From: Bacillus solimangrovi
Lineage (GTDB): Bacteria; Bacillota; Bacilli; Bacillales; Bacillaceae_N
Length of the DNA stretch: 64,000 nucleotides
NCBI RefSeq assembly: GCF_001742425.1
Contig: NZ_MJEH01000005.1
Location: 1-64,000 of the forward strand
Direction: 5' to 3'
Every line of letters begins with the position of its first letter. Position 1 is the stretch's first letter. Below the pieces are notes generated by a model. The model was not told the DNA's origin. It saw only the letters and a program-made list of their open reading frames with translations, and made no database searches. A program made the position numbers and the translations under genes. This document shows, piece after piece, positions 56,850-64,000 of the stretch.

Positions 56850-57647
56850 GCTTTTTATCCAAACAAGACTATAGTAAACGTACTATAGAAATTATTCACT
56901 CTACTATGTTTAACACTATGGCAACTGCAGTCAATCCACTCAAGAAAATTGAAAATAACCCTTGTGAGAACGCAATAATCCCTAATAAAGCTAGACAAGA
57001 CAAAAAAAATTCCAGTATATTGATTCAAGTGAAATACCTATTTTCTTAAGAGTAGCTAGACAGGATAATTATAATTATTATATATATTTCAAAGTTCTTA
57101 TAGAAACAGGAATGAGAAAAGGTGAAGTAGCTGCACTCCAATGGAAGAACGTTGATTTTAAAAAAGGGATCATTTCAATTGAAAAGACTTTAGACTTTCA
57201 AGCAAAAGATGGTGAAGAATTATTTGGACTGACAAAGACTTACGATTCAAAAAGAAAAATTAAAATTGGGGATTCATTACTAAAAGAATTAAAAACCATT
57301 TGAAGATTGTTAACCAGAATAAAGTTGTTTTTAATGAAGTTTATAAACACGATTACGAATTAGTATTTTGCCGTGAAAATGGAGATTTCTTACCTAAATC
57401 CACCCTATTTAATGCGCTAAATAGAATATTGAAAAATTCAGGATTTCCAAAATTCCTATTCATGGATTAAGACACACTCATGCAGTTTTATTACTTGAAT
57501 CTGATGCGAGTATGAAATTCATCCAGGAACGATTTAGGTCATAAATCAATTACGATTACTTCAGATGTGTATGCACACATATCACAAATGCTAGAAAAAG
57601 AATCGGTGGACAACTACGATGATTACATGAAAAATTTATTAAGATAA
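56850..57647 (+). pseudogene. Tyrosine-recombinase (phage/ICE integrase), degraded
   Basis: Pieces in changing frames make a tyrosine recombinase: the core-binding part YSKRTIEIIHSTMFNTMATA; then IPIFLRVARQD and LIETGMRKGEVAALQWKNVD (first catalytic Arg region); ELVFCRENGDFLPKSTLF; IHGLRHTHAVLLLES (His-x-x-Arg box); and LGHKSITITSDVYAHIS with the catalytic Tyr. At least four frameshifts or stops separate them. The gene lies just beside glnA and points away from the variable region, so it marks the edge of an old integrated element. Confidence 0.88.
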
Positions 57648-57701
57648 TTTTTTTTTGCTCATTTTAGGGGGCAATTAAGGGGCAAAAAGTGGGCAAAAAC
57701 G

Positions 57702-57720
57702 AAACTAGATAATCTAGTTC
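57702..57720 (-). terminator. Hairpin after glnA
   Basis: AACTAGAT and ATCTAGTT form a palindrome-like stem about 45 bases after the glnA stop codon on the minus strand, followed by T-rich sequence (TTTCGTTTTTG). Confidence 0.6.
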
Positions 57721-57764
57721 ATTTTTGACCACCTGCAAAACGTTGTTATATCAACGTTTATCTA

Positions 57765-59099
57765 TTAATATTGAGATAAATATTGCTCTCTCTCCCATGG
57801 ATGTACTTGTGTGCGGAACATATCCCATTCGATTTCTTTCGCTTCAATGAAGTGTTCAGAGATGTGTTCACCAAGTGCATTGTATAGGATCTCATCTGAT
57901 TTGAACTTCTTCAATGCTTCAGATAAAGTTGATGGTAATTGTTTGATACCAGTTTCTTCAAGCTCTGCTTCACTCATTACATAGATGTTACGGTTGATTG
58001 GAGCAGGTGCTTTTAAGCCTTTTTTGATTCCATCAAGACCTGCTGCAAGCATAACTGCCATTGCAAGGTATGGGTTTGCAGATGGATCAACACTACGTAC
58101 TTCAACACGTGTGCTCATTCCACGAGATGCTGGAATACGGATTAATGGGCTACGGTTTTTCGCTGACCATGCTACATAAGATGGTGCCTCATATCCTGGT
58201 ACTAAACGTTTGTATGAGTTAACCGTTGGATTTGTGATTGCTGTAAATGCTTGAGCATGCTCAAGAATACCAGCGATGAATTGGTAAGCTGTTTCTGTTA
58301 ATTGAAGTTCGCCACCCTCATCATAGAATGCATTTTCGCTTCCTTTGAATAATGACATGTTACAGTGCATACCAGATCCGTTCACTCCGAATAATGGTTT
58401 TGGCATAAATGTTGCGTGTAAACCGTGCTTACGTGCAATTGTTTTAACGACAAGTTTGAACGTTTGGATATCGTCACATGCTTTAATTGCATTTGCATAT
58501 TTAAAGTCAATTTCATGTTGACCTGGAGCAACCTCATGGTGAGAAGCTTCAATTTCAAATCCCATGTCTTCAAGCTCTAACACAATATCACGTCGGCAGT
58601 TTTCACCTAGGTCAGTAGGCGCTAAGTCAAAGTAACCACCTTTATCATTTAATTCAAGTGTAGGCTCGCCCTTCTCATCATTTTTGAATAAGAAGAATTC
58701 TGGCTCAGGTCCAATGTTAAAGCTTGTGAAGCCCATTTCTTCAGCTTCTTTTAATACCTTCTTCAAAATACCACGTGGATCACCTGCGAATGGTTTACCT
58801 TCAGGTGTGTACACATCACAAATTAAACGTGCAACCTTACCTTTTTCAGCTGTCCAAGGGAATACTACCCATGTATCAAGATCAGGGTGTAACTTCATAT
58901 CTGACTCTTCAATACGAACGAAACCTTCAATTGAAGAACCATCAAACATCATTTCGTTTGCTAACGCCTTTTCTAGTTGACCTTTAGGAATTTCTACATT
59001 TTTAATCGTTCCTAACATGTCTGTAAATTGTAGGCGAATAAAACGAACATTTTCCTCATCAGCAAGTCTTAAAATATCTTCCTTTGTATATTTAGCCAT
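57765..59099 (-). CDS. glnA: Glutamine synthetase type I-alpha
   Basis: The 444-residue dodecameric enzyme makes glutamine from glutamate, ammonia and ATP. Signatures are complete: [32 protein letters not shown], the [17 protein letters not shown] and substrate region. The Arg in GFVRI is the residue that marks the feedback-inhibited, GlnR-interacting GS of Bacillus; no adenylylation site is expected. It forms the glnR-glnA operon, 65 bases downstream of glnR, and is controlled by the two GlnR boxes in front of glnR. Confidence 0.98.
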   Translation of the reverse strand: MAKYTKEDILRLADEENVRFIRLQFTDMLGTIKNVEIPKGQLEKALANEMMFDGSSIEGFVRIEESDMKLHPDLDTWVVFPWTAEKGKVARLICDVYTPEGKPFAGDPRGILKKVLKEAEEMGFTSFNIGPEPEFFLFKNDEKGEPTLELNDKGGYFDLAPTDLGENCRRDIVLELEDMGFEIEASHHEVAPGQHEIDFKYANAIKACDDIQTFKLVVKTIARKHGLHATFMPKPLFGVNGSGMHCNMSLFKGSENAFYDEGGELQLTETAYQFIAGILEHAQAFTAITNPTVNSYKRLVPGYEAPSYVAWSAKNRSPLIRIPASRGMSTRVEVRSVDPSANPYLAMAVMLAAGLDGIKKGLKAPAPINRNIYVMSEAELEETGIKQLPSTLSEALKKFKSDEILYNALGEHISEHFIEAKEIEWDMFRTQVHPWEREQYLSQY

Positions 59100-59164
59100 C
59101 TTTTTCTTCCTCCCCTAAGTAAGTGTGCATTATTATATATATTTATAAAATAACTTATAAAAAA

Positions 59165-59569
59165 TCAATGGAAAAATCTTGACATTTCCCCTTGACGGAG
59201 GGCTGTACGATTGAAACGACCAGCTTGCATCAATTCATTCTTCAACAAGCGACGTAGTTCTGTATCTGTTAAATCTTTCGTCGTTTCTGCGTCAGCTTGC
59301 TTTGTAAGTACTGGTTGCTCATTCTGTAATTTCACTTCAAAAATTTGCTTAATTCCTGCTAAATTTACACCTTGGTCAATCAATTCTTTTATTTCTAACA
59401 ATGTATCCACATCGTTAAATGAGAATAAGCGTCGATTACCTTCTGTTCGTGCTGGTTTAATCAAGTTATGCTCCTCATAGTAACGAATTTGTCTCGCAGA
59501 TAATTCTGTCAATTGTTTCACTATTGAAATCGGAAATAGTGGCATATGACGACGGATGTTGTCACTCAT
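59165..59569 (-). CDS. glnR: GlnR, MerR-family nitrogen repressor
   Basis: The 134-residue protein has a MerR-type winged helix ([38 protein letters not shown]) and the short C-terminal tail [19 protein letters not shown] that in GlnR senses feedback-inhibited glutamine synthetase. It represses glnRA and other nitrogen genes when nitrogen is plentiful. Two operator sites precede it. The ribosome binding site is GGAGGGG. Confidence 0.97.
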   Translation of the reverse strand: MSDNIRRHMPLFPISIVKQLTELSARQIRYYEEHNLIKPARTEGNRRLFSFNDVDTLLEIKELIDQGVNLAGIKQIFEVKLQNEQPVLTKQADAETTKDLTDTELRRLLKNELMQAGRFNRTALRQGEMSRFFH

Positions 59570-59624
59570 CTCTACCCCTCCAATCTTGTTGAAATATGTA
59601 TTATTTCATTCCTAACTTGATCAT

Positions 59625-59654
59625 AATATATCATAATGTAAGTTCTACTGTCAA
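59625..59654 (-). promoter_or_regulatory. glnRA promoter
   Basis: On the minus strand TTGACA (59654-59649) and TATATT (59630-59625) are 18 bases apart. The -35 box overlaps the proximal GlnR box, as in B. subtilis. Confidence 0.75.
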
Positions 59655-59676
59655 TTGTATGTTAGGTTTTTTCACA
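59637..59676 (-). promoter_or_regulatory. Two GlnR/TnrA boxes
   Basis: The distal site TGTGAAAAAACCTAACA (59676-59660 on the minus strand) fits TGTNA-N7-TNACA perfectly. The proximal site TGACAGTAGAACTTACA (59653-59637) has one mismatch, the same deviation seen in B. subtilis. They are 6 bases apart and overlap the promoter, giving feedback repression of glnRA. Confidence 0.88.
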
Positions 59677-59780
59677 TCGGAATTTTCCGAATTTTGATTT
59701 TAACGTGAAGTTTTGCAATACACATAATAAGTAAAGTACAGCTCATGAGAGTTTACTGTACTTTACCTAATCTAAATTTC

Positions 59781-61043
59781 TCAATCAAGCGTGAGAATCT
59801 TTTTCTCAATCAGTTGTGAAACTGCTGAACAAACTGCAATTTTTACATGTTCATAAGTTAGACCACCTTGTACGTAACATTCATATGGTGGACGCATCGG
59901 ACCATCCGCTGATAATTCAATACTTGCACCTTGAATGAATGTGCCAGCTGCCATGATGACATCATCTTCATAACCAGGCATATAACTTGCTGTCGGTTTT
60001 ACATGAGCATTAACAGGAGAAGCTTGTTGTATTGCTTGAGCAAACACCGTCATCATATCTGGATCTTCAAATGTAACAGACTGAATAAGATCTGTTCGTT
60101 TACTATTCCATTTTGGTGTTGTTGTAATTCCAATCTTCTCTAACAGTGCTGCTGTGAAAACAGCACCCTTTAACGCTTGGCTAACAACATGAGGCGCAAA
60201 GAAAAAGCCTTGATACATTTCTTGTAAACTATATAAAGAAGCCCCCGCTTCTTTCCCTATTCCAGGAGATGTTAATCGAAATGCACACTGCTCAATCAAA
60301 TCTTTTCTTCCGACTAAATAACCGCCTGTCTTAACGAGTCCTCCACCTGGGTTTTTTATTAAAGAACCAGCGATTAAATCCGCTCCAACATGGCAGGGCT
60401 CTAGTTCTTCTACAAATTCCCCGTAACAGTTATCTACAAATACGATAACATCTTCTTTTATTCCTTTGACAAACTGAATCATTTTTTCAATCTCTTCTAT
60501 ATTAAATGAAGGTCTTGATGCATACCCTTTTGAGCGCTGTATACCGATCATTTTTGTTTTACTTGTAATTGCTTTTTTTACAGCTTCATAATCAACTGAT
60601 CCTTCATCTGTAAGTGAGACTGCTTGATAGCTAATGTTAAAATCTCGTAACGAACCAGTTCCATTACCTCGAATACCTACAATTTCTTCTAACGTATCAT
60701 ATGGTTTACCTGTTATGTACACAAGCTCATCATCAGGACGTAATACACCGAACAATGCGGTTGAAATAGCATGTGTACCCGAAATAATTTGCGGGCGAAC
60801 AATTGCTTCATCATGACCAAATACGTCAGCGTATATTTCTTCAAGTGTATCTCGACCGAGATCGTCATATCCGTAACCTGTTGATGGTGTGAAATGAAAA
60901 TCACTTACTCGATGATTTCGAAATGATTCTAATACACGGAACTGGTGCAACTCTGCAACCTTCTCCATTTGGCGATGAATTGGAGCAATAACTTGTTCCG
61001 TTTCTTCTATTAAAACATTTAACTTAGGGTGGTATTGCAACAT
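59781..61043 (-). CDS. ynbB: YnbB, PLP-dependent enzyme (methionine gamma-lyase-like)
   Basis: This 420-residue PLP enzyme of the Cys/Met-metabolism fold was once annotated as an aluminium-resistance protein. The PLP-binding Lys is probably in GSLIKNPGGGLV; FVDNCYGEFVEEL and the GADLIAGS stretch fit the family. The true substrate is uncertain. It lies between hflX and glnR as in B. subtilis and begins 18 bases after hflX ends, so the two are likely co-transcribed. Confidence 0.88.
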   Translation of the reverse strand: MLQYHPKLNVLIEETEQVIAPIHRQMEKVAELHQFRVLESFRNHRVSDFHFTPSTGYGYDDLGRDTLEEIYADVFGHDEAIVRPQIISGTHAISTALFGVLRPDDELVYITGKPYDTLEEIVGIRGNGTGSLRDFNISYQAVSLTDEGSVDYEAVKKAITSKTKMIGIQRSKGYASRPSFNIEEIEKMIQFVKGIKEDVIVFVDNCYGEFVEELEPCHVGADLIAGSLIKNPGGGLVKTGGYLVGRKDLIEQCAFRLTSPGIGKEAGASLYSLQEMYQGFFFAPHVVSQALKGAVFTAALLEKIGITTTPKWNSKRTDLIQSVTFEDPDMMTVFAQAIQQASPVNAHVKPTASYMPGYEDDVIMAAGTFIQGASIELSADGPMRPPYECYVQGGLTYEHVKIAVCSAVSQLIEKKILTLD

Positions 61044-61061
61044 GCTGAATAAACTCCTTCT

Positions 61062-62327
61062 CTATCTCTCATATTTCTTTAACGTTGTATATAACGGATG
61101 TGATTGCTGTACAAATCCGTGTACACGATACGCTTCTCTTTCTTCATCAAACTTTCTCTGTGTAACGATCGTCTCTTGCTTCAATTGAGCGAGCAGCTTT
61201 CCTTCATCAGGTGAAAGCAGAACTCGATATGGTTCCATTTGCTTTTGGAGTTTCTCCTCAATCGTCTGTAATAATTGAATAATATCATCATCATCATATG
61301 CACTTATTTGAAGTGAATCCAATCCTTTTGCTGGTATGAATGCATCTTCTAATAAGTCCTTCTTATTGTATACGGTTAGCATTGAAATGTTCGCTGCATC
61401 CAACTCATCTAACAACTTATGTACAGTTTGCTCATGCTGAAAAACATCAGGGTGTGATGAATCTGCTACATGAAGCATGAGGTCAGCCTCTTTTACTTCT
61501 TCTAATGTGGAACGAAAAGCAGCCACCAATGTAGTTGGTAAGTCTTGAATAAATCCAACTGTGTCTGTAAGTAATACTGTTAACCCGCTCGGTAATTGAA
61601 TTTTTCTCGTTAATGGATCAAGTGTGGCAAACAATTGGTCTTTCGCATAGGCATCAGCTTCTGTTAACTGATTGAAAATTGTTGATTTTCCAGCATTCGT
61701 ATAACCGAGTAAGACAACTTGAATCGTTTGATTTCTCTTCCGTTGACTACGATAACGTTCTCGGTGTGCAACAACAGTTTTCAATTGACGTTTGATTTCA
61801 TCTATACGGCGGTGAATATGACGTCGATCAGTTTCTAACTTTGTTTCACCAGGACCTCGTGTCCCAATACCTCCTCCAAGTCGTGATAAAGCAGTGCCTT
61901 GTCCAACTAAACGAGGCAACATATATTGCAGTTGAGCAAGTTCGACTTGTAATTTCCCTTCCTTAGTTCGGGCTCGATTTGCAAAAATATCGAGAATGAG
62001 CTGTGTACGATCGACAATTGGTATATCAATCGTGTTACCTAAATTACGCAACTGACTTGGTGAAAGTTCATCATTTGAGATTATTAAGTCCGCTTCGATC
62101 TCTTCTACGAAAGTTGCAAGTTCTTCTACTTTACCCTTACCTATATATAAAGCTGGATGAATACGATCACGATTTTGAGTGAACACCGCATGCACTTCAG
62201 CGCCTGCCGTCTCAGCTAATGCAGCAAGCTCATCCATTGAATATTGAAAACGTTCAGAATCACCTTGATTAAGCTTACAGCCTATTAATACGACCCGCTC
62301 TTTTTCATTTACTTGTACTTGATTCAA
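61062..62327 (-). CDS. hflX: HflX (YnbA), ribosome-associated GTPase
   Basis: The 421-residue GTPase has the HflX N-terminal domain ([30 protein letters not shown] linker) and a G domain with G1 GYTNAGKS, G3 [10 protein letters not shown] and G4 NKKD. HflX splits stalled or heat-damaged 70S ribosomes. The start is TTG with GAGGGAAG upstream. It precedes ynbB in an operon. Confidence 0.95.
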   Translation of the reverse strand: MNQVQVNEKERVVLIGCKLNQGDSERFQYSMDELAALAETAGAEVHAVFTQNRDRIHPALYIGKGKVEELATFVEEIEADLIISNDELSPSQLRNLGNTIDIPIVDRTQLILDIFANRARTKEGKLQVELAQLQYMLPRLVGQGTALSRLGGGIGTRGPGETKLETDRRHIHRRIDEIKRQLKTVVAHRERYRSQRKRNQTIQVVLLGYTNAGKSTIFNQLTEADAYAKDQLFATLDPLTRKIQLPSGLTVLLTDTVGFIQDLPTTLVAAFRSTLEEVKEADLMLHVADSSHPDVFQHEQTVHKLLDELDAANISMLTVYNKKDLLEDAFIPAKGLDSLQISAYDDDDIIQLLQTIEEKLQKQMEPYRVLLSPDEGKLLAQLKQETIVTQRKFDEEREAYRVHGFVQQSHPLYTTLKKYER

Positions 62328-62649
62328 TTTCTTCCCTCTTTCTGACCTTCATCTAGTTACCTGTTGACAGTATACCAAACTGATAAGCTGATGTACTAAT
62401 CTTCTTTTATATATCAAAATTTTTTTTGTAAAATAACTCATTAACGAGCATTACCTATGAACAAATCACTTGATGTTTTAATTGATAACGATTAAAATTC
62501 TTACGTTGAATACAGTTAGGCATGCGTTTGTAATTCTCATCCTCCCCATTCCTTGAGGTAATTACATATTTAAAAAAGAAAGTTTTATTAACTATAGCAT
62601 TTCAACAAACATAGTTTATTACAACAATGAAAAAGGAGGTCCTGAGCAC
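62328..62649. other. Intergenic between divergent hflX and TRIC-type genes
   Basis: About 320 AT-rich bases that must hold both promoters. No operator or structured RNA was recognised. AAAAAGGAGG at its right end is the ribosome binding site of the next gene. Confidence 0.5.
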
Positions 62650-63261
62650 GTGTCTTGGGATATTTTAAATATCATTGGTACTGTTGCCTTTGCAATTAGT
62701 GGAGCAATTGTTGCCATGGAAGAAGAATATGATATTTTCGGAGTTTATATATTAGGCTTAGCAACTGCATTTGGAGGCGGAGCGATACGGAATTTACTAA
62801 TCGGTGTTCCTGTATCCGCACTATGGGAGCAAGGTACACTCTTTACACTTGCTATCATCGTAATCACATTACTATTCTTCTTTCCAAATAGCATTTTAAA
62901 ACCTTGGAAGAAATTTGGAACTTTCACTGATGCCGTTGGACTAGGTGCTTTCGCAATCCAAGGAGCATTATACGCCACAGCCATGAACCACCCTTTAAGT
63001 GCCGTTGTCGTAGCTGCAGTTCTCACAGGTAGCGGTGGTGGGATGATCCGTGACGTACTTGCTCGCAGGAAACCTGTCGTATTTTTACGTTCAGAGATAT
63101 ACGCACTCTGGGCTGTTTTTGCAGGACTTGTGATTGGTCTTGGTATTGCAACAAGTAGTTGGCATTATTATCTGTTGTTATCGTTAGTCGTCATCTTGCG
63201 AATGGTTTCATATCATTATAGATGGAAATTACCATATCGTCCTCTATCAAATAACATGTAA
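62650..63261 (+). CDS. TRIC-family cation channel (UPF0126/YvgT-like)
   Basis: The 203-residue protein has seven transmembrane helices in two related halves, each with the signature glycine motif: FGGGAIRNLLIG in the first and GSGGGMIRDVLARRKP in the second. These are the marks of prokaryotic TRIC channels, trimeric monovalent-cation channels. Start GTG with a perfect AAGGAGG site. It is inserted between hflX and spoVK, which are adjacent in B. subtilis, and is convergent with spoVK (10-base gap). Confidence 0.92.
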   Translation: MSWDILNIIGTVAFAISGAIVAMEEEYDIFGVYILGLATAFGGGAIRNLLIGVPVSALWEQGTLFTLAIIVITLLFFFPNSILKPWKKFGTFTDAVGLGAFAIQGALYATAMNHPLSAVVVAAVLTGSGGGMIRDVLARRKPVVFLRSEIYALWAVFAGLVIGLGIATSSWHYYLLLSLVVILRMVSYHYRWKLPYRPLSNNM

Positions 63262-63271
63262 ATATTAAATA

Positions 63272-64000
63272 TTACTCTTGAAAGGAAAGATCATGGCTTC
63301 TAATCGTCATTAAGTCTTTTTTCGTAAATTCTTTATGCTCTAGAAGCCTGATTGCCTGTGAACGAATCGCTTTTTCTACAATATTACGTACGTAACGTCC
63401 ATTACTGAAGTCCTTTTTATAAGATGCTTTTTGTGCTAGGTGTTGCTTTAACTTCATTGATGCTTCAGTTGAAACGTCATATTCCCTTTCTTCAAACATA
63501 AGTGTTGCAATCTCCATTAGCTCATCAACTTTATAATCAGGAAAGTCAATTACAATTGGAAACCTCGACTTTAAACCAGGATTTAACGATAAGAAATGTT
63601 CCATCTCCTTCGGATAACCAGCTAAAATTAAAATAAAATGTTCTCGTTGCTCTTCCATGTGTGCAACAAGGGTATCAATTGCTTCCTTTCCAAAATCCTT
63701 TTCACCACCTCTTGCAAGCGAATATGCCTCATCTATGAACAAAATTCCACCTAGTGATTTTTTTATCAGCTGCCGAGTTTTTTGTGCTGTATGACCAATA
63801 TATTCACCAACTAAATCTGCCCTTTCAGCTTCAATCAAATGACCTTTCGTTAATATATTCATATCTTTTAACAGCTTACCTAACAATTTTGCAACCGTTG
63901 TCTTACCTGTCCCTGGATTTCCACGAAACATCATGTGGAGCGCTTGACTACTTTCCTTTAATCCCACTTCTCTTCGTTTTTCATTTACATATAACCATGC
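63272..64000 (-). CDS. spoVK: SpoVK, stage V sporulation AAA ATPase (5' end outside window)
   Basis: The visible 243 codons cover the AAA module and lack only the N-terminus, which continues past the right edge. Walker A is GNPGTGKTTVAK, Walker B GGILFIDEAYSLARGGEKDF, with the SNGRYVRNIVEKAIRSQAIR end typical of the CbxX/CfqX family. SpoVK acts in the mother cell during spore maturation. It heads the spoVK-hflX-ynbB-glnRA neighbourhood, with the TRIC-type gene inserted. Confidence 0.93.
   Translation of the reverse strand, partial: AWLYVNEKRREVGLKESSQALHMMFRGNPGTGKTTVAKLLGKLLKDMNILTKGHLIEAERADLVGEYIGHTAQKTRQLIKKSLGGILFIDEAYSLARGGEKDFGKEAIDTLVAHMEEQREHFILILAGYPKEMEHFLSLNPGLKSRFPIVIDFPDYKVDELMEIATLMFEEREYDVSTEASMKLKQHLAQKASYKKDFSNGRYVRNIVEKAIRSQAIRLLEHKEFTKKDLMTIRSHDLSFQE

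Noticed and set aside
57702-57720. Attachment-site core beside the integrase
   Set aside because: The short palindrome is better explained as the glnA terminator, and no second copy was found by eye at the other end of the region.

Overview
The window is a chromosomal segment of an AT-rich, endospore-forming Bacillaceae bacterium. Gene content and order match the Bacillus subtilis spoVK-ynbA(hflX)-ynbB-glnR-glnA ... lexA-yneA-yneB-ynzC-tkt-sirA-yneF-ccdABC-yneK stretch, read here on the minus strand from right to left. Sporulation genes (spoVK, sirA, a gerPA/gerPF-type gene, an Ena-like Cys-rich coat or appendage protein, small basic spore-type proteins) and the GlnR, LexA and Spo0A-type sites support this. 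The presence of a selenocysteine tRNA (selC) is uncommon for this family and points to a lineage able to make selenoproteins.

Layout. 1-6.2 kb: the end of an IS element, selC with its own promoter, a membrane-anchored trypsin-like protease, a diguanylate cyclase, a probable 6S RNA, a DUF2935 protein and an orphan Dam-type methylase. 6.3-18.6 kb: conserved backbone (yneK, ccdC, ccdB, a stand-alone mrpB, ccdA, a heterodimeric ABC exporter, yneF, sirA, tkt, ynzC, yneB, yneA, lexA), with LexA boxes between yneA and lexA. 18.7-35 kb: a loose set of metabolic and spore genes (ferredoxin, cobT, a ketosynthase lacking one catalytic His, YbaK, cupin, SRAP, BioF-like enzyme, Ena-like protein, GerPF-like protein, PAP2-GDPD pair). 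35-57.7 kb: a strongly accessory, AT-rich region of secreted and surface proteins (SLH proteins, beta-helix protein, cohesin-dockerin protein, a Trp-rich secreted protein, a 44-residue Cys-loop peptide precursor), putative immunity-like proteins (DUF4085 pair, DUF3885), and many decayed or frameshifted copies of the same genes, ending in a broken tyrosine-recombinase gene beside glnA. 57.7-64 kb: backbone again (glnA, glnR, ynbB, hflX, a TRIC-type channel gene, spoVK).

How it fits together. The glnA-lexA interval, also variable in B. subtilis, is used here as an integration and turnover hot spot of about 39 kb. The SLH and secreted families have been duplicated in blocks: the order Trp-rich gene, hairpin repeat, 79-residue gene, small membrane gene appears intact at 51.5-54.7 kb and decayed at 38.1-38.8 kb. 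Several of these genes are broken at short A-runs, which means either phase-variable or decaying surface genes, or sequencing error at homopolymers. The most noteworthy items are selC, the short Cys-loop peptide gene flanked by direct repeats, the SLH gene whose start codon is one base out of frame, and an undescribed C-terminal domain present in three copies in different states of repair.
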